Positions 1 through 6,642 of a stretch of DNA of 28,587 bases are shown here, in pieces. Source of the stretch: a virus; IMG/VR virus record IMGVR_UViG_3300044695_004512, positions 1-28,587 of that record. One strand, 5' to 3'. Both the position numbers and the translations under genes were made by a program. The notes below the pieces were generated by a model. The model was given only the letters and a program-made list of their open reading frames with translations, was not told the DNA's origin and made no database searches. Each line of letters begins with the position of its first letter. The first letter of the stretch is position 1.

Positions 1-801
1 CATGGCCTGCATCTGCCGGTCTTCGGGCTCACCTTCCTGCAGCGTGACGTTGCCCGGGTACAGGTTGAGCTTGACGCGCTTGTACTCGACGCAGAAGTAC
101 TCCGCAATCCGCACCGTGTTCTGCGTCACCCACTGCGCGGTGGCCGAGTCGCCAGTGCCCTGATCCATCAGCGCGGTGATCGGCGTGGCGTCGGGGAACA
201 GGCGCTCGTACTCGTCGCGCGTCATGTCCTGCGTGATGAAGCACCACTTGGCATCCGACCCGCAGGGGTCTTGGATGGTCGGGTCCATGTACACGCTGAA
301 CGAGTTGCGGATGCGCTCGATCTTGATGTCCTGATCAAACGTGTTCTCGTCGCAATACTCCGTCAGCAGGCGCCAGTAGCCCTCGCCAAACGTCACCTGG
401 TTCTCGCAGGCGGTGTCGTACGCGACGTCCGCGTCGGACATGTACTCGATGTGCCGCACCACGCCGTCGTAAATTTCGGCAACCTGCGGGTCAGCGCGGT
501 CGTCCGCAGGGATGACCTTGCCGCTGGGCCGATTCTGGCGCTGGTCATTGGTGACTTGGCGAACGTGCTGCGGCAGTTTGTTGATCGTCAGGCAGGGCCT
601 GGCGTTGATCGTCTGCCCCTGCACGTTGCCGCGGGTGGCCAGCACGTTGCTCGGCCACTGCCAGTTGTTGTCCGGGCTGCCGGCCATGAACCGCAAATCG
701 TCCAGCTCGTCATTGCGCGACGAACTCAGTGCGCCGAGCGCCATCTGCAGGCGCTCCCGCATGGTGGCTAGGACGTCGTTTTTGGCTGATTTACGGGCCA
801 T
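1..801 (-). CDS. P22-type portal protein, C-terminus cut by window edge
   Basis: This is the N-terminal 267 codons of a portal protein, the dodecameric ring at the unique vertex through which DNA is packaged and ejected. The frame is open from an ATG at 799-801 to the window edge. Early in the protein are a charged helix, then the stretch RPCLTINKLPQHVRQVTNDQ near residues 68-87, followed by NRPSGKVIP and later FGEGYWRL. This N-terminal pattern is typical of the P22 portal family as I know it. Family members are usually about 600-750 residues, so more than half lies outside the window. It follows TerL and three small genes in the same orientation, the usual terminase-portal order. Confidence 0.93.
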   Translation of the reverse strand, partial: MARKSAKNDVLATMRERLQMALGALSSSRNDELDDLRFMAGSPDNNWQWPSNVLATRGNVQGQTINARPCLTINKLPQHVRQVTNDQRQNRPSGKVIPADDRADPQVAEIYDGVVRHIEYMSDADVAYDTACENQVTFGEGYWRLLTEYCDENTFDQDIKIERIRNSFSVYMDPTIQDPCGSDAKWCFITQDMTRDEYERLFPDATPITALMDQGTGDSATAQWVTQNTVRIAEYFCVEYKRVKLNLYPGNVTLQEGEPEDRQMQAM

Positions 802-824
802 GGCAGGGTAGGGTCACCGATGCG

Positions 825-971
825 TTACTTTTTGCCCTTGGCGGGCGCCTTGGCGGCTCGCTGCGTGCTGTACGCAATCGCCACCGCCTGCTTCTGCGGC
901 TTGCCGTGGGCCATTTCGGTCTTGACGTTCTTGCGGAACGCCTCTTTAAACGACGATTTCACCAGCGGCAT
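825..971 (-). CDS. small basic phage protein (48 aa, DUF6496-like)
   Basis: A 48-residue Lys-rich protein. I chose the internal ATG at 971 over the longer open frame because it follows an AAGGGGAAG ribosome-binding stretch and starts right after the stop of the upstream gene. The N-terminal region (MPLVKSSFKEAFRKNV, then GKPQKQAVAIAYS) resembles a small protein recurrent in phage terminase-portal neighbourhoods, assigned I believe to DUF6496; the family name is from memory. The tail is Ala/Lys rich (AAKAPAKGKK). Function is unknown; the charge would suit nucleic-acid binding, which is inference. It lies 23 nt upstream of the portal gene. Confidence 0.8.
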   Translation of the reverse strand: MPLVKSSFKEAFRKNVKTEMAHGKPQKQAVAIAYSTQRAAKAPAKGKK

Positions 972-972
972 G

Positions 973-1140
973 TCACTTCCCCTTCGGTTTGGCCGTCTTG
1001 GCCGACGCGCGAAACGCCTTGGCGGTGGGTGCGCCCGCCGCGCCGGGCTTGCGCATTTTCTCACCGCTGCCGGCAGCAATGCGCTCGCGTTTGGCGTGAA
1101 TGTTGGCGTAGAGGCCGGGTTTTGTGGGTTTCGTGGCCAT
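973..1140 (-). CDS. small basic phage protein (55 aa)
   Basis: A 55-residue protein starting at ATG 1140, preceded by AGGAG at a good distance; the in-frame ATG seven codons upstream lacks such a site. It has the conserved-looking block GLYANIHAKRERIAAGSGE and a Lys/Ala-rich C-terminus ending KTAKPKGK. I recognise this as a small protein commonly found beside phage portal and terminase genes, without known function. It has no membrane segment or cysteine. It overlaps nothing but is tightly packed: 1 nt separates it from the next gene, and its start lies 14 nt beyond the previous stop. Confidence 0.8.
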   Translation of the reverse strand: MATKPTKPGLYANIHAKRERIAAGSGEKMRKPGAAGAPTAKAFRASAKTAKPKGK

Positions 1141-1154
1141 TTTCCGCTCCTGCG

Positions 1155-1409
1155 TCAGCACTTCCAGCGTTTCAGCGCGGCTTTGGCTCGCTCGCCGTTC
1201 TCGGCCTTCGCGGCCACGCCACCCATGCGGGCGCAGAAACTGGCCTTCCGCCCCTTATCCGCCTCAGTCTTCGGATTCGGCGCCGGCGCCTTCAGATTAC
1301 TGCCGGTCTCGCGGTTATACCGCTCCCGGCCCTTGGCCGTCAGGCCAGCGCCCTGCTTCGTGGGCAGCTTTTCGCCCCGACCAACGCTCAGAGACACCGA
1401 TTTCGCCAT
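1155..1409 (-). CDS. DUF6321-like small basic phage protein (84 aa)
   Basis: An 84-residue basic protein with segments GEKLPTKQGAGLTAKGRERY, NRETGSNLKAPAPNP and KASFCARMGGV, ending in AALKRWKC. This arrangement is that of a small family I know as DUF6321, widespread in phages and some bacteria, with unknown function; the name is from memory. Two cysteines are present (in SFCARM and the terminal WKC). It is the third of three consecutive Lys/Arg-rich small proteins between TerL and portal, and its start lies 9 nt from the TerL stop, so it is cotranscribed with the packaging genes. Confidence 0.82.
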   Translation of the reverse strand: MAKSVSLSVGRGEKLPTKQGAGLTAKGRERYNRETGSNLKAPAPNPKTEADKGRKASFCARMGGVAAKAENGERAKAALKRWKC

Positions 1410-1418
1410 GTTCAGCCC

Positions 1419-2948
1419 TCAGTGAGCCATCCAACCTGCCGTCTGCGAACCGGCGTGAGCCGTCACCACCCGGTGCTGGCTGCGGGGATTGTACTCCCTG
1501 TGAGCCACCGGGAACGCAAACGTCACCGCCAGTGCGTCGGCGGCGTCAGGCGAGGCCAAACCGCGGGCCTTCATCTGCTCCTTCGTCTCCAGCGCAATCG
1601 CGCCCGACGAGTTCGGCTTTGTGCGCGGGCCGCACAGGTCTTTCTTCAGGTTCCTGTCGTCCTTCAGAGACGCCGTGCGCAGCCACTGCTTCATCGCGCC
1701 CCATATCTCTGCCCGCTTGTTCTGGTACGCCTTCTGATCCTTGGCCTTCCAGCCGAAATTCACGCCGCGCACCTTATACCGCTGCTCCAGCAGTCTGTCC
1801 AGCACGCCCGCGCCGAGCCCGCCCTCGTCAATCACCGTCAGCGCCGGCTGAAAATCCTCGATGGCCTCGATCACGTGCCCGACCACGGTCATCGTGTCGT
1901 CGCCACGGAACCGCCGCACTTCCAGCAGGTCACGGCCCTTCCTGATCACGATGATTGTCGCGTCCGCCCCAAACCGCGCCGGGTCCACGCCGATCACCAC
2001 AGGCGCGTCCGGGTCGCGCATCGGGGGCCGCTTCGCGGCTTCTTCCACCAGCCCCAGCGGGATGAACTGATATTCGTCCGCGCCGGGGAACTCGCCGTAC
2101 ACCTCAACCATCGCCTGCGGCGAGTCTTCGCCGTATTCGTCGATGATCGTCTGGTACACGCCCTTGTCGGTGTCCTCCACCGTTCTGGCGTCAATGTTCT
2201 GCGTGTTCCAGAACGCCCGCTTGGCATTAAAACACTCGAAAAAATACCCCGAATTCCGGCGCGGGTTACTGAACGCACACCAGAATCGGTGTGGGGTGTT
2301 CTCGGTAAAAAATCCGGCTGCCACAGACCAAATCGAGTCCGGGATACCGCTGGCTTCGTCAAACACCACCATCATGCCGTCGTCGTTGTGCGCGCCAGCG
2401 TACGCATCGGGGTTTTCTTCGCTCCAGAGCTTCCCCTCCGCGCCCCAGTAACGCGTGCCCTTCTTCAGGTCGCGCTCCACCAGTTCGGTGAGCCACTTCG
2501 CCGGCACGATGCGCGTGGCGCTGATCTCGAACCAGTGCGAGTTCATCAGCATCGCCAGCCACTTCGTGATCTCGGCCCAAGTCACGCTTCTGAGCTGCGC
2601 CTCGGAGTTCGCTGACACGATCACGCTCGCCCCGATCCGCGTCGAGAGCATCCACAGCACCAGCCAACTGACCAGCGCCGACTTCCCGATCCCGCGCCCC
2701 GAGGCCACCGCTAGGCGGAATACCTCGTACATATCCCGCGTGCCGTTCGCCTCGATGTGGGTTTTTATCTTCCGCAGAATATCCCGCTGCCATTTACGCG
2801 GGCCAGTGCGCTTTTCCAGCGGCGTGCCTTTTTCCCCCCAGGGAAACACAAACATTACAAACGCCTCGGGGTCGTCGCGGAGCTTCGCGCTCCACAGGCG
2901 ACTCATCAGGGCGGTTTCCTCCTGCGGGGTGTATTTCGTCGTCTGCAC
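1419..2948 (-). CDS. terminase large subunit (ATPase-nuclease)
   Basis: The DNA-packaging motor, 509 residues. ATPase half: Walker A GRGIGKSA at about 84-91, Walker B VVFDEAS at about 194-200, coupling motif SNPRR near 227. Nuclease half (RNase H fold): first acidic residue in VIGVDPARFG (D322), second in TVIDEGG (D374), third in SPDAADAL (D468/D471). All key residues are present, so it should be active. The start appears to be GTG at 2946-2948, placed 5-6 nt after a GAGGA site and 12 nt after the small-subunit stop; an ATG 14 codons in has an AGGAGG about 11 nt upstream and remains an alternative. It acts with TerS and the portal. Confidence 0.96.
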   Translation of the reverse strand: MQTTKYTPQEETALMSRLWSAKLRDDPEAFVMFVFPWGEKGTPLEKRTGPRKWQRDILRKIKTHIEANGTRDMYEVFRLAVASGRGIGKSALVSWLVLWMLSTRIGASVIVSANSEAQLRSVTWAEITKWLAMLMNSHWFEISATRIVPAKWLTELVERDLKKGTRYWGAEGKLWSEENPDAYAGAHNDDGMMVVFDEASGIPDSIWSVAAGFFTENTPHRFWCAFSNPRRNSGYFFECFNAKRAFWNTQNIDARTVEDTDKGVYQTIIDEYGEDSPQAMVEVYGEFPGADEYQFIPLGLVEEAAKRPPMRDPDAPVVIGVDPARFGADATIIVIRKGRDLLEVRRFRGDDTMTVVGHVIEAIEDFQPALTVIDEGGLGAGVLDRLLEQRYKVRGVNFGWKAKDQKAYQNKRAEIWGAMKQWLRTASLKDDRNLKKDLCGPRTKPNSSGAIALETKEQMKARGLASPDAADALAVTFAFPVAHREYNPRSQHRVVTAHAGSQTAGWMAH

Positions 2949-2960
2949 GCAGTTCCTCGG

Positions 2961-3446
2961 TTATACCGGGCCGTCGACCATTTCCGGCAGCGCCGTTACC
3001 GGCAAACCACGCGCCAGCGGCTTCACAATCTCCACCGCATCCTCAATCGCCTCCGCGGCTTTCACGCGCTTCTCGGCCATTTCCAGCGCCGCGGTAATCG
3101 AAATCGATTGCGTTACGTCTACCTGGACCTGCTGCTTCGCAAACCACTCATGTCTGTGCCGCAGGAACTCCAGCGCCGCCTTCGAATCCCCGCCCTCGGC
3201 CGCCTCGTACAGCGTCCTCGACATCGTCATCTCGCTGTCGGCACGACCCTTCATTTCCGCCAGTTCCGCAATCGGGTCCATCAGCTTCAGGCGGGCCAAT
3301 TCCACCGGCAACATACCTGCCGCCAGCGCAAGCGCATCGCCGCGTAATCCCAGCTTCGCATTCTCGTAAATGCGCTCCAGGGCGTCAGGCGTGGCTTTCA
3401 GCTCTCTGGCAGTGACGGGTAGGTCGCGGAAGACGGAGAGGTGCAT
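2961..3446 (-). CDS. terminase small subunit-like protein
   Basis: A 161-residue protein directly upstream of TerL, the normal position of the DNA-recognising small terminase subunit. An N-terminal helical region (PVTARELKATPDALERIYEN, then LRGDALALAAGM) would suit a helix-turn-helix; a central helical segment (KAALEFLRHRHEWFAKQ) and a region VDVTQSISITAALEMAEKRV follow, as in many phage TerS proteins. I chose ATG 3446 over the longer frame starting at 3602, because the extra N-terminus looks unlike protein and a -10-like TATCAT lies 8 nt before this ATG. No ribosome-binding site precedes it, so it may be translated from a leaderless mRNA. Confidence 0.85.
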   Translation of the reverse strand: MHLSVFRDLPVTARELKATPDALERIYENAKLGLRGDALALAAGMLPVELARLKLMDPIAELAEMKGRADSEMTMSRTLYEAAEGGDSKAALEFLRHRHEWFAKQQVQVDVTQSISITAALEMAEKRVKAAEAIEDAVEIVKPLARGLPVTALPEMVDGPV

Positions 3447-3483
3447 GGGGCGCGATGATAGCCGATTGCCAGCAGGAATGAAA
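3447..3483 (-). promoter_or_regulatory. candidate leaderless-type promoter of the TerS gene
   Basis: On the minus strand the sequence GGCTATCATCGCGCCCC ends immediately before the TerS ATG. TATCAT (3455-3460) is a good -10 box, and a start about 7-8 nt downstream would fall on the ATG itself. No Shine-Dalgarno is present. The -35 is weak (TTTCAT or TTCATT about 16-17 nt upstream). Nearly the same arrangement precedes the leftward early gene at 10907. Confidence 0.5.
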
Positions 3484-3739
3484 CCGAGCAACGCTCGCCT
3501 CTGCGATTGCCGGCAGCGTGAACAGCGCCAGCCGTCAGCGGCGGCGAACTTGGTGGCGTTTGGCGCCAAGGCCAAATTTGGGGCGTGGGAAAGTTTATGC
3601 AAAAAAAATTGGCTGTGGGGCAGGGGCTTAACGCTGCGAACAATAAAAATTTGGTCTGGGGGGTCCGTACCATTTCACTCCAAGCCAAGGCCCTACCCGG
3701 GGCCTCGATTCTCCGCACCCTCATCATCCACCCCCCAAT

Positions 3740-3810
3740 GATCAGCACACTGACGATCTTGATGCTGACGATCCTCGAGCTGACGATCAGCACGCACCTG
3801 GTCAGCACGC
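3740..3810. repeat. 15-bp iterated repeat cluster (TGACGATC)
   Basis: TGACGATC occurs at 3751-3758, 3766-3773 and 3781-3788, exactly 15 bp apart; the preceding base is C each time. Interleaved is GRTCAGCACRC at 3740-3750, 3785-3795 and 3800-3810. The 15-bp spacing is not a whole number of helical turns but is typical of short direct-repeat arrays. Such iterons are known protein-binding sites in origins; no initiator is identified here. Confidence 0.6.
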
Positions 3811-3865
3811 GCATGATCCTCGGGATAGGTACGCTTGCGTCGCCTATCGTTCGGTAGTCGGCAAA

Positions 3866-4228
3866 CCTCGCGCCCCAATGGGGCAAAGGGGACCAGCGCC
3901 GAGCTGCCCGGCAGGGCTCTGCAGCGCGAGGGGACCACGTGAGGGGACCAAGATCAGCGCGACACCCGGACGAACCCCGATAGCGCGCGGAAACCCTCGA
4001 TGGCATGCGAGCCCCAATGGGGCATAGGGGACCAGTACCGATAGAGGGGCCTATCGACCCTCGCGCCCCAATGGGGCATAGGGGACCAGCGGCAGGCGGG
4101 AGGAGGGGTGCCCCACCCGTGCCCCACCGTGCCCCACTCGTGCCCCCCTGGTCCCCTCGTGATTACTACTGGACTCCAAACAGACATCCCCTACTAGGTC
4201 AGCTATATGTATGGGGCATAGGGGACCA
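3866..4228. repeat. dispersed GGGGACCA repeat family with GCCCCAATGGGGC hairpins
   Basis: GGGGACCA occurs at 3888-3895, 3930-3937, 3943-3950, 4027-4034, 4081-4088 and 4221-4228, with an inverted copy TGGTCCCC at 4149-4156. Three copies are preceded by GCCCCAATGGGGCA, a 5-bp stem with AAT loop (around 3872, 4011 and 4065); the copy near 4211 keeps only ATGGGGCATA. The longest shared unit runs about 30 bp from CCTCGCG to GGACCAGC. The copies are not in register with any reading frame. Confidence 0.7.
4181..4209 (+). promoter_or_regulatory. candidate sigma70-like promoter for the 4364-6701 operon
   Basis: CAGACA (4181-4186), a 17-nt spacer and TATATG (4204-4209). Four of six -35 positions and at least four of six -10 positions match the consensus. 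It points rightward and is the best match between the last inverted repeat and the gene at 4364. It would give a leader of about 150 nt that includes one GGGGACCA copy. Confidence 0.35.
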
Positions 4229-4363
4229 CAGAGGGAAACCCGCGTTTTCCTAGTGGGTCACCCCGAAAGACCCCACACTGCGGTAGGTTGTAAGTTTCGC
4301 GTCAGGTTGCGGCGCGAGACTGCGGGCACGGCCGGCGATAGACCGGCTGACGGAGTAGAGAGA

Positions 4364-5104
4364 ATGGCAAAGAACCCGTACCGCGCGCAGCTGCGCGCTG
4401 CAGGCCTGCAGTACCGTCCCATCTTGGGTGAGGCTAGCGCAAAGACCGTCAAGGGTCAAAAGATAGGCTATCTGACGGGGATCTGTTACCTGGTGCCTGA
4501 TGACGGGCTCTGCCCAATGGCGCGCCTGGCTGGGTGCATGGCTGGTTGCCTGCGCACTGCCGGCCGTGGTGCTTTCGATAGCGTGCAAGCTGCGCGCGCA
4601 GCGAAGACCGCGTTTTTCCGCGAGCATCGGCAGGCTTTCATGCTTTCGCTTGCTGCCGATGTTTGGTCGTTGGCTCGGCGCGCCGAGCGCATGGGGATGC
4701 TGCCGTTGGTGCGGCCGAACGGCACCAGCGATATCCCGTTCGAGAATATCCCGGTCGTTGACGGGAAAACGATATTTCAGTTGTTCCCTGATGTACAGTT
4801 TTACGATTACACGAAGCATCCTAGCCGGAATTTGTCCGGAAAGACTGCGGATAACTACGATCTGACATACTCGTTTTCTGCCGTGACGCCGAAGCCTATC
4901 AGCATTAAGGGCCTGCAGAATCCCGCGAATCGGCGCACGGCTGTCGTGTTCGATCGTCGCGAGAATATCCCCGAGTCATTCCGGGGCTGGCCTGTCGTTG
5001 ACGGGGACGATACCGATGTTCGGCACATCGAACCCGCGCGTGTCGTTGTTGCGCTCTATGCGAAGGGTCGCGCGCTCCGATATGTCCGGGTTCGTTCAGC
5101 GTAA
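4364..5104 (+). CDS. conserved phage protein with Cys cluster (Gp88/DUF7227-like)
   Basis: A 246-residue protein. ATG 4364 is preceded by GGAG and AGAGA; the longer open frame upstream runs through repeats and is not used. Visible features are CPMARLAGCMAGCLRTAGRG at about 50-69 (three Cys in a C-x7-C-x3-C pattern), the block VRPNGTSDIPFENIPVV in the middle, and DVQFYDYTKHPSR followed by a GWPVVDGDDTD block near the C-terminus. I recognise this as a family in many phages sometimes called Gp88-like or DUF7227; I know no proven function, and the name is from memory. The Cys cluster followed by a basic helix could hold a metal or iron-sulfur centre, which is inference. It heads the rightward operon. 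Confidence 0.75.
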   Translation: MAKNPYRAQLRAAGLQYRPILGEASAKTVKGQKIGYLTGICYLVPDDGLCPMARLAGCMAGCLRTAGRGAFDSVQAARAAKTAFFREHRQAFMLSLAADVWSLARRAERMGMLPLVRPNGTSDIPFENIPVVDGKTIFQLFPDVQFYDYTKHPSRNLSGKTADNYDLTYSFSAVTPKPISIKGLQNPANRRTAVVFDRRENIPESFRGWPVVDGDDTDVRHIEPARVVVALYAKGRALRYVRVRSA

Positions 5105-5245
5105 GGGACGGGACTATTAATCGTAGGTTTACGGGTCGCGTGCCGGCCCGTATGCGTGCGATTCTCGCGCGACGAAAGCCCTGCGTAAGCCAGCCCACCG
5201 ACACTCAACACGCCCGGATTCCCTGGGCTCACTGGAGACCCTGCG

Positions 5246-5338
5246 ATGCACGACATCCCCCTCACCGTTGCCGACGTGTTCGGCGCCCTGGCCATCGGCG
5301 CCGCGTTCGGCGTGCTGCTCTGGGCTTTCCCGTGGTGA
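5246..5338 (+). CDS. 30-residue single-pass membrane peptide
   Basis: A 30-codon frame from ATG 5246, preceded by GGAG at 8 nt. The first ten residues are mixed polar; the rest is a hydrophobic helix (VFGALAIGAAFGVLLWAFPW) ending at the stop. The stop TGA overlaps a GTG start of the following frame. The preceding 140 nt (5105-5245) show no gene I can support. Function is unknown; position in an early operon and size suit a small membrane-active regulator, but nothing in the sequence specifies one. Confidence 0.5.
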   Translation: MHDIPLTVADVFGALAIGAAFGVLLWAFPW

Positions 5339-5511
5339 CGCTCCCCGGCCACGCGCCCGACGGCCAGCGGCGCGCCACAGCGCCCGCGTGCTGGCCTTTC
5401 GGCACCGTGACACCACCCGACCCCCGGTCGGCGCCTGTAGCGCCGATTGCGGGGCTCCCCGAGACCCTGACGCCTGCCGAGCTGCGCGAGCTGCCGGCGG
5501 GGTTGTTTTGA
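5335..5511 (+). CDS. small hypothetical protein (58 aa)
   Basis: A 58-residue frame starting at GTG 5335, which overlaps the stop of the membrane peptide (GTGA), so it may be translated by coupling. The sequence is Pro/Ala rich (for example TPPDPRSAPVAPIAG) with a better-formed C-terminal helix LTPAELRELPAGLF. A longer open frame runs upstream to 5140, but its N-terminus is Arg/His rich and overlaps the membrane peptide, so I did not use it. I do not recognise the family. Confidence 0.45.
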   Translation: MTLPGHAPDGQRRATAPACWPFGTVTPPDPRSAPVAPIAGLPETLTPAELRELPAGLF

Positions 5512-5528
5512 AACGAGAGGAAACGACG

Positions 5529-5825
5529 ATGCATAGCACCGGACCCTGGGCCGCGATAGTCACCGACACGATGGGCGACACGCCCGCACTGTGGGAAATA
5601 GTGCAGCGCAGCAGCGGCGGCACTGTTGCCGAGATTCAATCTCACAATTCCGACGATGCTGCGCTGGTGGCGGCTGCGCCCGAGCTGCTGGCGGCTTTGC
5701 TCGAGGTGGTCGGCGAATGGGACTCTAGCCACGCCGACGAAGATCACCGCAGTGGATACACGCTCGACACTGGCGGCATCTCGCAAGCCCGCGCCGCCAT
5801 CGCCCGCGCCACCGGAGGCCAATAA
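5529..5825 (+). CDS. small conserved phage protein of the AAPELLAAL type (98 aa)
   Basis: A 98-residue protein; ATG 5529 follows GAGAGGAAA. The N-terminus MHSTGPW and the block DDAALVAAAPELLAALLEVV are those of a very common small phage and prophage protein family with unknown function, where a short beta-rich region precedes an Ala/Leu helix. The C-terminus (GGISQARAAIARATGG) is a second helix, also usual in the family. The stop TAA overlaps the next start by one base (TAATG), so the two genes are coupled. Confidence 0.75.
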   Translation: MHSTGPWAAIVTDTMGDTPALWEIVQRSSGGTVAEIQSHNSDDAALVAAAPELLAALLEVVGEWDSSHADEDHRSGYTLDTGGISQARAAIARATGGQ

Positions 5826-6103
5826 TGCCCCTCGTGTTACGTAACTGCAACCCGCCCCCCGAGGCACTGGCCCGGGGCCTAGAAGCCGCTCACGCAGTCC
5901 TGTCGGCTGCCGGCGTCACCCCCGAATCCGCCTGGCTGCAGTCGGGCTATCACGTGGCCTGGACCGATGCTGTGGCCATGGCGGCCTGGTATCGAGCCGA
6001 GGATGCCGCGGTGCGGGCCGCTTTCGGCTCCTGGCGCGGAGCGCCGATGGCGGTGGCGATGGAGTGGGAACCCGACACGGAGGCCGAGCGATGCGAGTCC
6101 TGA
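5825..6103 (+). CDS. hypothetical protein (92 aa)
   Basis: A 92-residue protein starting in the TAATG overlap with the preceding gene. It is Ala and Trp rich (AWLQSGYHVAWTDAVAMAAW), mainly helical in appearance, with no membrane segment or cluster of cysteines. Its end overlaps the start of the methylase-like gene by 13 nt. I do not recognise the family. Confidence 0.6.
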   Translation: MPLVLRNCNPPPEALARGLEAAHAVLSAAGVTPESAWLQSGYHVAWTDAVAMAAWYRAEDAAVRAAFGSWRGAPMAVAMEWEPDTEAERCES

Positions 6104-6642
6104 TAGCCTGCGAGTACAGCGGCGCCGTGCGCGATGCATTCCGCGCTGCCGGCCACGATGCCATGTCCTGCGACCTGCTGCCGAGCGATGCGCCCGGTCC
6201 GCACTATCAAGGTGACGTGCGCGAAGTGCTGGGTGATGGGTGGGATTTGATGATCGCGCACCCGCCATGCACGCATCTAGCCGTTTCTGGCGCACGGTGG
6301 TTTCATCTGAAACAGGCCGAACAGGCCGAAGCGCTGGACTTCGTGCGGTTGTTGTTGGCTGCGCCAATCCCGCGCATTGCACTGGAGAACCCGGTAAGCA
6401 TCATCAGCAGCCGGATACGAAAGCCAGACCAAGTGATCCAACCTTGGCAGCACGGACACGGCGAGACAAAGGCTACTTGCCTGTGGCTCAAAAACTTGCC
6501 CGCATTAAGGCCAAGCCATATCGTTGACGGCCGCGAGGCTCGTATCCATCGAATGCCGCCAAGCCCCGACCGATGGAAGATCCGCAGCGCTACCTTCCCG
6601 GGCATCGCCGCCGCCATGGCCGCGCAATGGGGGCGCCTATGA
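6091..6642 (+). CDS. short cytosine-C5 DNA methylase-like protein
   Basis: A 183-residue protein from ATG 6091. It has a SAM-binding-type motif I (ACEYSGAVRDAF at 6-17, followed by SCDL), PPC at 58-60 in AHPPCTHL (the catalytic-Cys motif IV of C5 methyltransferases) and ENP at 99-101 in ALENPVS (motif VI). Full C5 enzymes exceed 300 residues and carry a target-recognition domain and motifs IX-X, which I cannot find here. It may be a compact methylase or a family with the same fold and another role. It sits at the end of the rightward operon, overlapping the gene before by 13 nt and the tiny gene after by 4 nt. Confidence 0.75.
   Translation: MRVLIACEYSGAVRDAFRAAGHDAMSCDLLPSDAPGPHYQGDVREVLGDGWDLMIAHPPCTHLAVSGARWFHLKQAEQAEALDFVRLLLAAPIPRIALENPVSIISSRIRKPDQVIQPWQHGHGETKATCLWLKNLPALRPSHIVDGREARIHRMPPSPDRWKIRSATFPGIAAAMAAQWGRL

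Larger units (their letters stand above)
3447..4363. other. non-coding repeat-rich region between TerS and the rightward operon; candidate origin or packaging/regulatory region
   Basis: About 917 nt without a credible gene. In order it holds: the TerS promoter; two similar AT-rich runs (3600-3611 with eight A and TT, and AATAAAAATTTGG near 3642-3654); a 15-bp repeat cluster (3740-3810); copies of GGGGACCA (3866-4228), some paired with the small hairpin GCCCC-AAT-GGGGC; a candidate rightward promoter; and a leader of about 150 nt. The last part contains hairpin GCCGG-CGATAGA-CCGGC (4331-4347) just before the next gene. AT-rich runs beside short iterated repeats, next to TerS, suit an origin or a pac/regulatory site; this is inference. 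Confidence 0.5.

Noticed and set aside
729-2615. 628-codon open frame on the plus strand
   Set aside because: It is antisense to the terminase large subunit and the small basic genes, which have clear motifs and RBSs. The product is Arg/His/Pro-rich without domains, as expected from the reverse strand of GC-rich coding DNA.
3398-4253. Overlapping frames of 77-202 codons on both strands in the TerS-upstream region
   Set aside because: Their sequence periodicity follows the DNA repeats (15-bp unit, GGGGACCA unit) on both strands, and no frame has an RBS or a recognisable domain.
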